The notes: a model not told the origin generated them from the letters alone. DNA of 64,000 nucleotides from Actibacterium sp. MT2.3-13A (GCF_018139985.1 NZ_JAGSOU010000011.1:62001-126000), one strand, 5' to 3'. Positions 43,268 to 53,489 are shown, counted from the stretch's first letter. Translations and numbers: made by a program.

Positions 43268-44920
43268 TTACATGTTGGGATAATTCGGCCCGTCTCCGCC
43301 CTGCGGCGTAACCCAGTTGATGTTCTGGCTGGGGTCCTTGATGTCGCAGGTCTTGCAGTGCACGCAGTTCTGGAAGTTGATGACGAAGCGCGGCTCCTTG
43401 CCCTCTTCCTCGACCACCTCGTAGACGCCGGCCGGGCAGTAGCGCTGCGCGGGCTCGGCGTATTTCGGCAGGTTCACCCTGATCGGGACCGAGGGATCCT
43501 TGAGCTGCAGGTGGCAGGGCTGACTTTCCTCGTGGTTGGTCATCGAGAAGCTGACATTGGTCAGCCGGTCGAAGCTGAGCTTGCCGTCGGGCTTGGGATA
43601 GTCGATCGGCTGGAACTTCGCCGCCTCGCCGGTGGCCGCCGCATCCGATTTGCCGTGGCGCAGCGTGCCCAGAGGGTTCCAGCCGGTGAGATTGGCCACC
43701 CACATGTCGAAGCCCCCCAGCGCCAGGCTGGCGGCCATGCCGAGCCTGGACCAAAGCGGCTTGACGTTGCGGACCCGCTTGAGGTCCTTGCCGATCGCAC
43801 CCTTGCGGACCGCATCCTCATAGGCCGTCAGCTCGTCGCCCGCGCGGCCGGACTTGAGCGCTTCATGGGCCGCCTCGGCCGCAGCCTTGCCCGAGAGCAT
43901 GGCGTTGTGATTGCCCTTGATGCGCGGCACGTTCAGCAGTCCGGCGGAACAGCCCAGCAGCGCGCCGCCAGGGAACACCATCTTCGGCACCGACTGCCAG
44001 CCGCCCTCGGAAATCGCGCGGGCGCCATAGGCCACGCGCTTGCCGCCCTTCAGCAGTTCGGCCACCATCGGGTGGTGCTTGAACCGCTGGAATTCCATGT
44101 AGGGGAAGAGATAGGGGTTCTCGTAGTTCAGGTGCACCACGAAGCCCACATAGACCTGGTTGTTCTCCAGGTGATAGATGAACGAACCGCCGCCGGCGTT
44201 GCCGCCCAGCGGCCAGCCCATGGTGTGGGTGACGCTGCCCTCGCGGTGCTTTTCCGGATCGATCTCCCAGATCTCTTTCATCCCGAGGCCGAATTTCTGC
44301 GGGCAATGGCCCTTGGACAGCTCGTATTTCGCCATCACCTCCTTGGACAACGAGCCGCGCACGCCCTCGCCCAGCAGCACATATTTCCCGTGCAGCTCCA
44401 TCCCCGGCTCGTAGGCCGGGCCGGGGGTGCCGTCGGGGTTCTTGCCGAACTCGCCCGCGACCACGCCCTTGACCTCGCCATTCTCGCCATAGACCAGCTC
44501 GGAACAGGCCATGCCGGGGAAGATCTCGACGCCCAGGCCCTCGGCCTGCTCGGCCATCCAGCGGCAGACATTGCCCATCGAGACGATGTAGTTGCCGTGG
44601 TTGTTCATCAAGGGAGGCATCGGCCAGTTCGGGATGCGCATCTGCCCGCCCTCGCCGAGGATGTAGAAATTGTCCTCCCTGACCGGGGCGTTCAGCGGCG
44701 CGCCCTTTTCCTTCCAGTCGGGGATCAGCGCGTTCAGACCGATCGGGTCCAGCACCGCGCCCGACAGGATATGCGCGCCCACCTCGGAGCCTTTTTCCAG
44801 CACCACCACGCCCAGATCGGGGTCGAGCTGCTTCAGGCGGATCGCGGCCGACAGCCCCGCGGGCCCCGCGCCCACGATCACCACGTCATATTCCATCGAT
44901 TCCCGTTCGATCTCGGCCAT
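43268..44920 (-). CDS. Electron transfer flavoprotein-ubiquinone oxidoreductase
   Basis: The protein has 550 residues. FAD motif YDVVIVGAGPAGLSAAIRLK (about 10-29), ESHILSGA-like GAHILSGAVLDPIGLNALIP, ubiquinone-domain GGNAGGGSFIYHLENNQVYV, and C-terminal 4Fe-4S ligands CPAGVYEV and CVHCKTCDIKDP. It passes electrons from ETF, reduced by acyl-CoA and amino-acid dehydrogenases, to ubiquinone. Start MAEIERESM has AGAGGGGATCGCAG before it. It is divergent from greA; an acyl-CoA dehydrogenase gene is about 5 kb away. Confidence 0.96.
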   Translation of the reverse strand: MAEIERESMEYDVVIVGAGPAGLSAAIRLKQLDPDLGVVVLEKGSEVGAHILSGAVLDPIGLNALIPDWKEKGAPLNAPVREDNFYILGEGGQMRIPNWPMPPLMNNHGNYIVSMGNVCRWMAEQAEGLGVEIFPGMACSELVYGENGEVKGVVAGEFGKNPDGTPGPAYEPGMELHGKYVLLGEGVRGSLSKEVMAKYELSKGHCPQKFGLGMKEIWEIDPEKHREGSVTHTMGWPLGGNAGGGSFIYHLENNQVYVGFVVHLNYENPYLFPYMEFQRFKHHPMVAELLKGGKRVAYGARAISEGGWQSVPKMVFPGGALLGCSAGLLNVPRIKGNHNAMLSGKAAAEAAHEALKSGRAGDELTAYEDAVRKGAIGKDLKRVRNVKPLWSRLGMAASLALGGFDMWVANLTGWNPLGTLRHGKSDAAATGEAAKFQPIDYPKPDGKLSFDRLTNVSFSMTNHEESQPCHLQLKDPSVPIRVNLPKYAEPAQRYCPAGVYEVVEEEGKEPRFVINFQNCVHCKTCDIKDPSQNINWVTPQGGDGPNYPNM

Positions 44921-44978
44921 CTGCGATCCCCTCTTCGCGCCGCCGCGGCGCTTTCCTCCGTTGAACATCCCGAAAAGC

Positions 44979-45006
44979 GTTATCTGACAGGGCTTGGCCG
45001 CGTCAA
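44979..45006 (-). promoter_or_regulatory. Candidate promoter of the ETF-QO gene
   Basis: On the minus strand TTGACG (45006-45001) and GATAAC (44984-44979) have a 16-base spacer; ATAACG with 17 bases is an alternative. A TGCAGCA box lies about 25 bases upstream of the -35 element. Confidence 0.5.
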
Positions 45007-45025
45007 TTGTAACCCAACACCATCA

Positions 45026-45044
45026 TGTCGCATTGCAGCATTTG
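45026..45044. promoter_or_regulatory. TGCAGCA box between the ETF-QO gene and greA
   Basis: TGTCGCATTGCAGCATTTG shares TGCAGCATTT with the boxes upstream of phaA and phaB and is a degraded form of a TGC-rich dyad. A shared regulator with the pha genes is possible (inference from three sites). Confidence 0.35.
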
Positions 45045-45153
45045 GCGCTGTTTCCCTTGCAATTGGCCGCCCCCTCGGTTCAGGTATGGCAATCCATTCA
45101 CCGGCGGCACGCCGATTTTCGCGCGCGCCGCACCCAACCGTCCGATGAGAGAG

Positions 45154-45624
45154 ATGGAAAAGATACCGATGACCCGCGCGGGCCATGCCGCGCTTGATGC
45201 AGAGTTGAAGCAGCTGAAATCCGTCGAGCGACCGGCCGTCATCCGGGCCATCGCCGAGGCCCGCGAACATGGCGACCTGTCGGAAAACGCCGAATACCAC
45301 GCCGCCCGCGAGAAGCAGAGCTTCATCGAGGGCCGGATCAAGGAACTGGAGAGCCTGCTGTCGCTGGCCGAGGTGATCGACCCGACGAAACTGTCCGGCT
45401 CGATCAAGTTCGGCGCCACGGTCGAACTGGTCGACGAGGACACCGACGAGGAAAAGACCTACCAGATCGTGGGCGAGGCCGAGGCCGATATCGAAAAGGG
45501 CCTGCTGAACATCAAGTCGCCGCTGGCGCGCGCCCTGATCGGCAAGGAAGAAGGCGACAGCGTCGAGGTGGCAACGCCCGGCGGCGGCAAGAGCTACGAA
45601 GTGCTCAGCGTGAAATACGTCTGA
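45154..45624 (+). CDS. greA: Transcription elongation factor GreA
   Basis: The protein has 156 residues. It starts [20 protein letters not shown]. An N-terminal coiled coil with the acidic tip [20 protein letters not shown] (about 36-55) enters the RNAP secondary channel to stimulate cleavage of backtracked RNA. The C-terminal FKBP-like domain contains [20 protein letters not shown]. The start was chosen by homology; an ATG three codons upstream is possible. The Shine-Dalgarno sequence is GAGAGAG. Confidence 0.96.
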   Translation: MEKIPMTRAGHAALDAELKQLKSVERPAVIRAIAEAREHGDLSENAEYHAAREKQSFIEGRIKELESLLSLAEVIDPTKLSGSIKFGATVELVDEDTDEEKTYQIVGEAEADIEKGLLNIKSPLARALIGKEEGDSVEVATPGGGKSYEVLSVKYV

Positions 45625-45654
45625 GCCGGGAAACGCAACCGGGGACCGGGGCGG

Positions 45655-46665
45655 ATGGGTGACAAGCAGCCACAGCAGCCGATCGACCTTGGGATCTTCG
45701 GCAAGACCCAGGGCGCGCGCGGCCTGGGCGCGGCGGAGGTCGTCGCCATCGTGCTGAGCGTGCTCTGGCTGGGCGGGGCGGGGCTGTTCCTCGTTCTGGC
45801 GCCCGGCGGCGCCGAGGGCGGGGCCGATCCCACGGGCTTCGTCATGACGCTGCTTGCGGTGGCGATGCCCGTGGCGCTGATCTGGGTCGCCGCCTCGGCG
45901 GCCAAGAGCGCGCGCATCATGCGCGAGGAATCGGCGCGGCTGCAGGCCGCGATCGACGCCATGCGCCATGCCTATATCCAGCAGCAGCAGGGCGCCGGCT
46001 CGGGGGTGAAACCCTCGGTCGAAAGGAAGCTCGACGAGATCGCCGCGGCCCAGAAACAGGCCGAAAGCGCCATCGCCACCTTCGCCACCAGCCGCGACCG
46101 CGAGCATCCGCCGCGCGTCAGGCCGACCGCGCCCGGGGCCGACGACGCCCAGCCCTCGCTGGCGCTGGGCACCACCGCCGAGGAGATCGCGCCGCCGATC
46201 TCGGCGGCCGATTTCATCCGCGCGCTGAACTTTCCCGAGACCGCCGAGGACCGGGAGGGCTTCCGCGCCCTGCGCCGCGCGCTGGAGGACCGCAGCGCGG
46301 CCAAGCTGGTGCGCGCGGCGCAGGACGTGCTGACCCTGCTCAGCCAGGACGGCATCTACATGGACGACCTGAGCCCCGACCGCGCCCGCCCGGAGATCTG
46401 GCGCAAGTTCGCCGCCGGAGAGCGCGGCCCGACGGTGGCCGCGCTGGGCGGGGTGCGCGACCGCTCCTGCCTGGCGCTGACCGCCGGACGCATGCGGCAG
46501 GACCCGATCTTCCGCGACGCCGCGCATCATTTCCTGCGCCAGTTCGACCGCAGCCTCGTGGCATTCGAATCGTCCGCCAGCGACCAGGAACTCAGCAAGC
46601 TGGCCGAGACCCGCACCGCGCGCGCCTTCATGCTGCTGGGCCGGGTGACCGGCGCCTTCGACTGA
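45655..46665 (+). CDS. Conserved membrane protein of unknown function
   Basis: The protein has 336 residues. Two N-terminal TM helices (about 27-50 and 62-82) precede a coiled coil (SARIMREESARLQAAIDAMR, about 84-145), a disordered linker and a helical C-terminal domain (about 180-336, ISAADFIRALNFPETAEDRE and RTARAFMLLGRVTGAFD). It is a single gene 30 bases after greA. The pattern is common in Rhodobacterales (recollection) but I know no function. It might act at the inner membrane through its C-terminal cytoplasmic domain. Confidence 0.8.
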   Translation: MGDKQPQQPIDLGIFGKTQGARGLGAAEVVAIVLSVLWLGGAGLFLVLAPGGAEGGADPTGFVMTLLAVAMPVALIWVAASAAKSARIMREESARLQAAIDAMRHAYIQQQQGAGSGVKPSVERKLDEIAAAQKQAESAIATFATSRDREHPPRVRPTAPGADDAQPSLALGTTAEEIAPPISAADFIRALNFPETAEDREGFRALRRALEDRSAAKLVRAAQDVLTLLSQDGIYMDDLSPDRARPEIWRKFAAGERGPTVAALGGVRDRSCLALTAGRMRQDPIFRDAAHHFLRQFDRSLVAFESSASDQELSKLAETRTARAFMLLGRVTGAFD

Positions 46666-46748
46666 TCACGCGCCGTTCCTCCGACCGATTGCATCTTGCC
46701 CGCCAAGCCCCTAATGGCTGACGCGAACGCGTTTTCCGGGAGCGGCAG

Positions 46749-47459
46749 ATGGCATCGAGCGGCACAAGATCCGCCTATTGGCTGGGCCTCAGGCATGGCG
46801 CGCCCTTCGTGCTGGTGATCGTGCCCTTCGCGCTGCTGTTCGGCGTGGTGGGCACCGAGGCGGGGCTGAACCTGGCCGAGGTCATGGGCTTCACGGTGCT
46901 GGTGATCGCGGGCGCCTCGCAATTCGCCGCGCTGCAACTGATGACCGAAAACGCCCCCACTGTGATCGTTCTGGCCACGGCGCTGGCGGTGAACCTGCGG
47001 ATGGCGATGTATTCGGCCTCGCTGGTGCCGCACCTGGGTGCGGCGCCGCTGTGGAAACGCGCGCTGATCGCCTATCTGCTGGTCGATCAGTCCTACGCCG
47101 TGGGCCACGCCTATTTCGAGAAACACCCCGAGATGCCCCTCTCCGCCCGGATGGCCTATTATTTCGGCGTGGTCAGCCCGGTCTTTCCACTGTGGTACGC
47201 CTTCACCCTGGTCGGCGGCCTGGTCGGGCAGAGCATCCCGCCCGAATTCGCACTGGATTTCGCGCTGCCGATCACCTTCCTCGCGCTGATCGCGCCGGCG
47301 CTGCGGACGGTCGCGCATGTGGCGGCGGCGGGGGTGTCGGTGGCGCTGGGTCTGGCGCTGGCGGGGCTGCCCTACAACAGCGGCCTGCTGATCGCCGCGC
47401 TGGGCGCGATGATCACCGGCGCGCAGGTCGAGCTTTGGATGGAAAGGCGGGTCAAATGA
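46749..47459 (+). CDS. azlC: AzlC family ABC-like permease, branched-chain amino-acid export
   Basis: The protein has 236 residues and about six TM helices. GLRHGAPFVLVIVPFALLFG, EVMGFTVLVIAGASQFAALQ, LAVNLRMAMYSASLVPHLGA and YLLVDQSYAVGHAYFEKHPE are the AzlC hallmarks. With AzlD it forms a branched-chain amino-acid exporter. Its stop overlaps the azlD start (ATGA). Confidence 0.92.
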   Translation: MASSGTRSAYWLGLRHGAPFVLVIVPFALLFGVVGTEAGLNLAEVMGFTVLVIAGASQFAALQLMTENAPTVIVLATALAVNLRMAMYSASLVPHLGAAPLWKRALIAYLLVDQSYAVGHAYFEKHPEMPLSARMAYYFGVVSPVFPLWYAFTLVGGLVGQSIPPEFALDFALPITFLALIAPALRTVAHVAAAGVSVALGLALAGLPYNSGLLIAALGAMITGAQVELWMERRVK

Positions 47460-47785
47460 CGCAGAGCGCGGGCGAAATCTGGTTCATCATCGCGGCGCTT
47501 GGCGTCGGCACCTTCCTGATCCGGTTTTCCTTTCTGGGTCTTATCGGCAACCGCAGCCTGCCGCCCTGGGTGCTGCGCCACCTGCGCTATACGCCGGTGG
47601 CGGTGCTGCCCGCGCTGATCGCGCCGCTGGTGCTGTGGCCCGCCGCCACCGGCGGCCAGCCCGACCTGCCGCGCATCTTGGCGGCCGCGGTGACCCTGGC
47701 GCTGGGCATGCTCAGCAAGAACGTGATCCTGTCGATCGCCGGCGGCGCGGCAACGCTTTACCTCGGGATCTACCTGGCGGGCTGA
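47456..47785 (+). CDS. azlD: AzlD family protein
   Basis: The protein has 109 residues and four TM helices. IIAALGVGTFLIRFSFLGLI, RHLRYTPVAVLPALIAPLVL and the C-terminal LGMLSKNVILSIAGGAATLY are typical of AzlD, the small partner of AzlC. It is translationally coupled to azlC, and the 3' end overlaps the convergent lipoprotein gene by 16 bases. Confidence 0.92.
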   Translation: MTQSAGEIWFIIAALGVGTFLIRFSFLGLIGNRSLPPWVLRHLRYTPVAVLPALIAPLVLWPAATGGQPDLPRILAAAVTLALGMLSKNVILSIAGGAATLYLGIYLAG

Positions 47786-48393
47786 GCCCGCGCGACGGTC
47801 TGCTGGGTGTCCAGCACGGCGCCGTTGTTGTCGGAGTCGCTGTCGTAGACCTGCCGGCGCTCGACCCCTTCGAGCTTGGCGAAGCCGCGCATGATCGAGC
47901 CGGGGAAGATGCTGCGCGGCACCGTCTCGAAGCCGGGCAACCGGCGCAGGATGTCGCTGGTCGAGCGCCCGCAGAACGCCTTGGGCACGGCGCCGTATTC
48001 CTCGGCGAGCTGCAGCGCGGCCTCGGCCTGCTCGGGCGAGACCTCGAGCGTCTGGATATCGACGTGATAGGTCTCGCGCGCGTGGTAGTCGATGTAGAAT
48101 TTCAGCATCGTCGGCGTGATGCCGTAATGCAGGTCATTGCGCTCGGGCGCCATGCGGTGCCACCAGGTGCCGGCCGGGTCGAAGATCACCCGCTGGCTGG
48201 CGTTGATCATCAGCGCGCTGTGCGCCCCCTCGCCGGATCGGTTGTTGATCACCGTGAACAGCGTGATCGAGGGCGGCGCCTCATCGTTGTAATAGGCCGC
48301 GCGCGTCACCGCCTCGTCCGGGGCCCAGACGGGCTCGGCCCCGCAGCCGGCCAGCAGCGCCGGGACGATCAGGCAGGCAATCCAGCGACGCAT
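47770..48393 (-). CDS. Conserved lipoprotein of unknown function
   Basis: The protein has 207 residues. Signal peptide MRRWIACLIVPALLAGCGAE has lipobox LAGC. The mature part has LFTVINNRSGEGAHSALMIN, RVIFDPAGTWWHRMAPERND, HYGITPTMLKFYIDYHARET and AFCGRSTSDILRRLPGF. The His, Asp and Cys blocks resemble NlpC/P60-like or DUF4105-like papain folds with an invariant Cys and His, so an envelope hydrolase is possible but not shown. It is convergent with azlD. Confidence 0.78.
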   Translation of the reverse strand: MRRWIACLIVPALLAGCGAEPVWAPDEAVTRAAYYNDEAPPSITLFTVINNRSGEGAHSALMINASQRVIFDPAGTWWHRMAPERNDLHYGITPTMLKFYIDYHARETYHVDIQTLEVSPEQAEAALQLAEEYGAVPKAFCGRSTSDILRRLPGFETVPRSIFPGSIMRGFAKLEGVERRQVYDSDSDNNGAVLDTQQTVARAQPAR

Positions 48394-48412
48394 CGCGCAC
48401 GGTCCCCATCAA

Positions 48413-48437
48413 GAAAAAGGCGGGCCCGCGGCCCGCC
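48413..48437 (-). terminator. Intrinsic terminator after the oxidase subunit IV gene
   Basis: GGCGGGCC (48419-48426), loop CGC and GGCCCGCC (48430-48437) form a perfect 8-bp stem followed on the minus strand by TTTTT (complement of 48414-48418). It lies 6 bases past the micro-gene stop. Confidence 0.75.
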
Positions 48438-48442
48438 CGGAA

Positions 48443-48577
48443 TCAGGCGTTGACGAGCGCCATGAAGATCAGGACCGCGATCGAGATCCCGGCGCCCCAG
48501 GTCGCGAATTTGACGAAACCCGCGAAGGTCTTTTCCTGATCCGTGATATCCATGGTTCCGTGCTTGTGCTCTGCCAT
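48443..48577 (-). CDS. aa3-type cytochrome c oxidase subunit IV
   Basis: This 44-residue protein reads [20 protein letters not shown], then [20 protein letters not shown] and LVNA. It has one TM helix and the [12 protein letters not shown] motif of the small alphaproteobacterial aa3 oxidase subunit IV (PF07835). AGGGAGCCCACCG precedes the ATG and a strong terminator follows. It stands apart from the other cox genes, as is usual for this subunit. Confidence 0.9.
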   Translation of the reverse strand: MAEHKHGTMDITDQEKTFAGFVKFATWGAGISIAVLIFMALVNA

Positions 48578-48634
48578 CGGTGGGCTCCCTTCCCTGTGCG
48601 TGCCCGCTTGGGATAACCGATTTGAAAACGGCTG

Positions 48635-49093
48635 TCACGGCCTTGGTGACGGCTCCGCGCCACCCACCAGATCGGCCGCCAGGCGGAAGCCGATGCGCGT
48701 CGCCTCCGACGCGCCCTCGGGCTTGGGCAGGGCGCGCAGCGTGACGTTGAGCTGGCTGACATGCTGCACCAGTTGGGTGCGCGCGCCGCTCTCGTCGGTG
48801 CCGTAGAATGTGATGATGTCCGGCTCGAAATAGCCCACGCCCTGGATCTTCAGCACGCCGGCGCTGCCGGAGGTCAGCCCGATCGCCACCTCATGCGCGT
48901 CGTCGAGATGTTCCTCGAAGTTCTGGATGTAGAGAATCAGCCGTTCATAGGCCCATTCCGCAGCGCTTTTCTGCTGCACGGGCCGACGCGCAACCGCCTC
49001 GGGCAGGGGTTTCTGCTCGGCCGTTGCCGGCGCCGCCGGGTCGGCATGCACGGCGCGGGCGCGCGGGGCGCGATCGTCGACGCGGCCCGTCAT
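48635..49093 (-). CDS. DUF6173 family protein
   Basis: The protein has 152 residues. A variable basic N-terminus (1-45) precedes the conserved SAAEWAYERLILYIQNFEEH, LDDAHEVAIGLTSGSAGVLK and YFEPDIITFYGTDESGARTQ, the DUF6173 core. Function unknown. Its ATG overlaps the stop of the MBL gene (ATGA), so it is the last gene of the acyl-CoA dehydrogenase / MBL / DUF6173 operon. Confidence 0.83.
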   Translation of the reverse strand: MTGRVDDRAPRARAVHADPAAPATAEQKPLPEAVARRPVQQKSAAEWAYERLILYIQNFEEHLDDAHEVAIGLTSGSAGVLKIQGVGYFEPDIITFYGTDESGARTQLVQHVSQLNVTLRALPKPEGASEATRIGFRLAADLVGGAEPSPRP

Positions 49094-50133
49094 CGCGCGC
49101 CCCACAGCCAGGCGCCGTCCTCGCGCCGCCGGCGGGTGATCTTGCCGGCGCGGTGAAGGTGGTTGAGATGCGCCACCGCCTCGACCAGCGCGTGACCGTA
49201 TTGGGAGCCGCCGATCTCGCGCTTGAACAGCGGCACGAAACATTCGCAGGCGGTGTGCGGGGCTTTCAGATGTTCCAGCAGGCGCTCCAGCGCGGAGTGG
49301 TGATTCTCGGCCAGCTGGTGCAGGCGCGCGGGCAGACCGGTGAAGGGCAGCTTGTGACCGGGCAGCACCAACTGGTCGTCGCGCGCATGCGGCGCGAGGC
49401 GGGCGCAGCTGTCCAGCCATTCGGCGACCGGATCGGCATCGGGCTCGGTCGCGTAGACCCCGAGATTGGGCGAGATCGAGGGCAACAGCTGGTCGCCGCC
49501 GATCACCAGGTTGTCGTCGCGGCTCCACAGCGTGATGTGGTCGGGCGCGTGGCCGTCGCCCAGCCGCACGTCCCAGTCGCGCCCGCCGATGCGCAGCACC
49601 TCGCCGGCGCGGACGCGGGTGAAGCCCAGCGGCATCGGCGCCACCACATCGGCGAAGTTGAAGGGGCGTTCATTGGCCCGCTGGTCGAGGATCTCGGGCG
49701 CCATGCCCGCGCCGCGCCAGAACGCGAGCGTTTCGGCCGTCGGGCGCTCCTGCTCATCGAGCGTCAGCATGCGCGCGAACAGCCAGGCGGTGCGGGTGGT
49801 CACCAGCTCGGCCCCGTGCTCGGCCTGGAACCAGCCCGCAAGCCCGACATGATCGGGGTGGTGATGGGTGACCAGCACGCGGTTCACCGGCCTGCCCGCC
49901 AGCGGCCCGTCGAGGCATTCTTGCCAGATCGCCCGGCCGCGCCGCGAATCGAAGCCGGTGTCGATCACCGTCCAGCCGTCGCCGTCATCCAGCGCGAAGA
50001 CGTTGACATGGTCGAGCTGCATCGGCAGCGGCAGGCGCAGCCACAGCACGCCCTCGGCCACCTCGATGGCGGCGCCCTCCTTCGGGCCCTCGGCCCAGGG
50101 GTAGCGGATCAGGTGGCCGGCCCCGTCCATCAT
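49090..50133 (-). CDS. MBL-fold metallohydrolase
   Basis: The protein has 347 residues. Zinc-binding THHHPDHVGLAGWF (about 89-102), the distal GDGHAPDHITLWS, VIGGDQLLPSISPN and LPGHKLPFTG, and a C-terminal helical winged domain (about 265-347). It belongs to the glyoxalase II-like hydrolases with an additional C-terminal domain, and may be a thioesterase for acyl-CoA or a related thioester. Coupled by ATGA overlaps to the acyl-CoA dehydrogenase upstream and DUF6173 downstream. Confidence 0.88.
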   Translation of the reverse strand: MMDGAGHLIRYPWAEGPKEGAAIEVAEGVLWLRLPLPMQLDHVNVFALDDGDGWTVIDTGFDSRRGRAIWQECLDGPLAGRPVNRVLVTHHHPDHVGLAGWFQAEHGAELVTTRTAWLFARMLTLDEQERPTAETLAFWRGAGMAPEILDQRANERPFNFADVVAPMPLGFTRVRAGEVLRIGGRDWDVRLGDGHAPDHITLWSRDDNLVIGGDQLLPSISPNLGVYATEPDADPVAEWLDSCARLAPHARDDQLVLPGHKLPFTGLPARLHQLAENHHSALERLLEHLKAPHTACECFVPLFKREIGGSQYGHALVEAVAHLNHLHRAGKITRRRREDGAWLWGAR

Positions 50134-51845
50134 GCCGCCAGATCGTCGGGCGACAGGGCATAGAGCCCCTCGGCCCCCTCGCGGGCATGGGCGAGCGCCG
50201 CGGCGTATTCCGGCAGCATCCGCTTGATGAAGAACCGCGCCAGCGCGCTGCGCGGCCCCGCACCACCCTCGGCCAGCGCCGCCTGAAGGTGGAAATGCCC
50301 GCCCAGCACGCGGGCGAAGGCGCGCAGATAGGGCACGGCACCGGCAAAGCGGTCATTCATGTCCTGGGCCACCAGCAGCTCGGTCGCCTCGCGCAGGGTC
50401 TCGGCCGCGGTCCAGACATCCTCGGCCAGATCGGGCAGCGTGGCGCGGGCGGCCTTGGCGGCCTTTTCGATCTCCTCGCACAGGCGGAAGGCGGTCTCGC
50501 CGCCATCCATCATCTTGCGCCCCACCAGATCCATCGCCTGAATGCCGTTGGTGCCCTCGTAGATCGCCGTCACCCGCACGTCGCGCAGGTATTGCGCCGC
50601 GCCCGATTCCTCTATGAAGCCCATGCCGCCATGCACCTGCATCCCCATCGAGGCCACCTCGACCCCGGTATCGGTGCCATAGGCCTTGGCGATCGGGGTC
50701 AGCAGCGCGGCGCGCGCGGCGCAGTCGGCGTCGTCCGTGGCGCGGGCGATGTCGATGGTCATCGCGCAGGCCAGCGCGATCGCACGCGCCGCGAAGGTTT
50801 CGGCCTTCATGGTGGTCAGCATCCGCCGCACATCCGCATGGTCGAGAATCGTGCCGGTGCCACCCGGCACCGGCGCGCGACCCTGCCTGCGCTCCAGCGC
50901 ATAGGCCAGCGCGTGCTGATAGGCGCCCTCGGCCACGCCGATGCCCTGCACGCCCACGCCGAGGCGGGCGTTGTTCATCATGGTGAACATCGCGGCCATG
51001 CCCTTGTGCGGCTCGCCCACCAGCCAGCCGGTGGCGCGGTCATACTGCATCACGCAGGTGGGGGAGCCGTGCAGGCCCATCTTGTGCTCCAGGCTGACCA
51101 CCTTCAGGCTGTTGGCGACGCCGGGGTTGCCCTCGGCATCGGGGATGTATTTCGGCACCATGAACAGGCTGATGCCCCGCGTCCCCGGCGCCGCGTCGGG
51201 CAGGCGCGCCAGCACCAGGTGGCAGACATTTGCGGTGAAATCGTTGTCGCCCCAACTGATGAAGATCTTCTGTCCGGTGATCGCGTAGGTGCCGTCACCG
51301 TTCGGCTCGGCCCTGGAGCTCAGCGCGCCGACGTCGGAGCCCGCCTGCGGCTCGGTCAGGTTCATGGTGCCGCACCATTCGCCCGAGATCAGCCTGGGCA
51401 GGTAAAGCGCCTTGATCTCGTCGCTGGCGTGATGCTCCAGCGCCTCGATCTGGCCCTGGCTCATCAGCGGGTTCAGCTGCAGCGACAGGCAGGCCGCGCT
51501 CATCATCTCGTTGACCGCGGTGGTGACGGCCATCGGCAGGCCCATGCCGCCGTTCTCGGGCGCGGCCGACATGCCGATCCAGCCGCCCTCGGCGATGCGG
51601 GCATAGGCCGCGCCAAAGCCGGGGGTGGTGCGGACCGTGCCGTTCTCCAGCACGGCGCCCTGCATGTCGCCGGCGCGCTGCAGCGGCGCCAGCACCTCTT
51701 CGCAGAGCTTGCCGGCCTCACCCAGGATGGCGTCGACGACATCCGGCGTGGCCTCGGCATAGAGGTCCGTGGCCGTGAGCCGGGACAGGTTCACCAGATG
51801 GTCGAAAATGAACTTGTAATCGTCAGTCGGTGCGCGGTACGGCAT
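50130..51845 (-). CDS. Acyl-CoA dehydrogenase, DmdC-like (3-methylmercaptopropionyl-CoA dehydrogenase group)
   Basis: The protein has 571 residues, longer than the 380-residue ACADs because of a C-terminal extension (about 460-571), as in DmdC and AidB-like enzymes. It begins MPYRAPTDDYKFIFDHLVNL, has CGTMNLTEPQAGSDVGALSS (FAD), KIFISWGDND, ARLGVGVQGIGVAEGAYQHA and the catalytic-Glu region VTAIYEGTNGIQAMDLVGRK. It oxidises an acyl-CoA and passes electrons to ETF. DmdC acts on methylmercaptopropionyl-CoA in DMSP breakdown; the substrate here is not proven. First gene of a three-gene operon. Confidence 0.88.
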   Translation of the reverse strand: MPYRAPTDDYKFIFDHLVNLSRLTATDLYAEATPDVVDAILGEAGKLCEEVLAPLQRAGDMQGAVLENGTVRTTPGFGAAYARIAEGGWIGMSAAPENGGMGLPMAVTTAVNEMMSAACLSLQLNPLMSQGQIEALEHHASDEIKALYLPRLISGEWCGTMNLTEPQAGSDVGALSSRAEPNGDGTYAITGQKIFISWGDNDFTANVCHLVLARLPDAAPGTRGISLFMVPKYIPDAEGNPGVANSLKVVSLEHKMGLHGSPTCVMQYDRATGWLVGEPHKGMAAMFTMMNNARLGVGVQGIGVAEGAYQHALAYALERRQGRAPVPGGTGTILDHADVRRMLTTMKAETFAARAIALACAMTIDIARATDDADCAARAALLTPIAKAYGTDTGVEVASMGMQVHGGMGFIEESGAAQYLRDVRVTAIYEGTNGIQAMDLVGRKMMDGGETAFRLCEEIEKAAKAARATLPDLAEDVWTAAETLREATELLVAQDMNDRFAGAVPYLRAFARVLGGHFHLQAALAEGGAGPRSALARFFIKRMLPEYAAALAHAREGAEGLYALSPDDLAA

Positions 51846-51963
51846 CGGCCTCCCCCTTCGCTTGCGCCTTGAGAAACCATCGGCGCGCCGGTATGTCTCG
51901 TCAATCTTCGGGTCAAGGGTAAACGAGCCCCCCGTCCCATCAACCGAAACGCCGCGTCACGAG

Positions 51964-52913
<950 letters not shown>

Positions 52914-52917
<4 letters not shown>

Positions 52918-53489
52918 GCGCGCCCCGCGGCCGAGGACAGCGTCAGCGGATCGACCCCCAGCGCCTTCAGCGCGCGCGCCCATTTCCCGCCGTCATCGGC
53001 GGCGAACACGATCTCCGGGTCGGCGTCGCTGGTCAGCCAGCCGTTCTGCACGATCTCGCCTTCCAGCTGCCCCGGCCCCCAGCCGGCATAGCCCAGCGCC
53101 AGCAGCGAATCGCGCGGGCCGCTGCCATTGGCGATGCTTTCGAGGATATCCACCGTCGCGGTCAGCCCGATCCGGTCGTCGACGCGCACCGTGGTATCGG
53201 CGGACATGTAATCCGACGAATGCAGCACGAAGCCGCGCCCATGCTCGACCGGCCCGCCGAAATGCACGCGGATGTCTCGCGCGCCGGGCGCGCGCTCAAT
53301 GCCGAGCTGCTGGAGCAGTTCGTCGAAGCTCAGGTCGGCGGTGGGCTTGTTGACGATCAGCCCCATCGCGCCCTCGGGCGAATGGGCGCACATGAAGACC
53401 ACGCTTTTCTCGAAGCGGGGATCGCCCATTCCGGGCATCGCGATCAGCAGCTTGCCGCTGAGATCCATCGGGGCGCTTGCAGGTTCCAT
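52914..53489 (-). CDS. YqgE/AlgH family protein
   Basis: The protein has 191 residues. DLSGKLLIAMPGMGDPRFEK, VVFMCAHSPEGAMGLIVNKP, GGPVEHGRGFVLHSSDY and ALGYAGWGPGQLEGEIVQNG are diagnostic for UPF0301. Function poorly known. The start is uncertain: ATG at 53489 has GAGGG only 2 bases upstream, while an ATG seven codons later (53468) has no Shine-Dalgarno sequence. The two ends of the choice differ by 7 residues. Confidence 0.9.
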
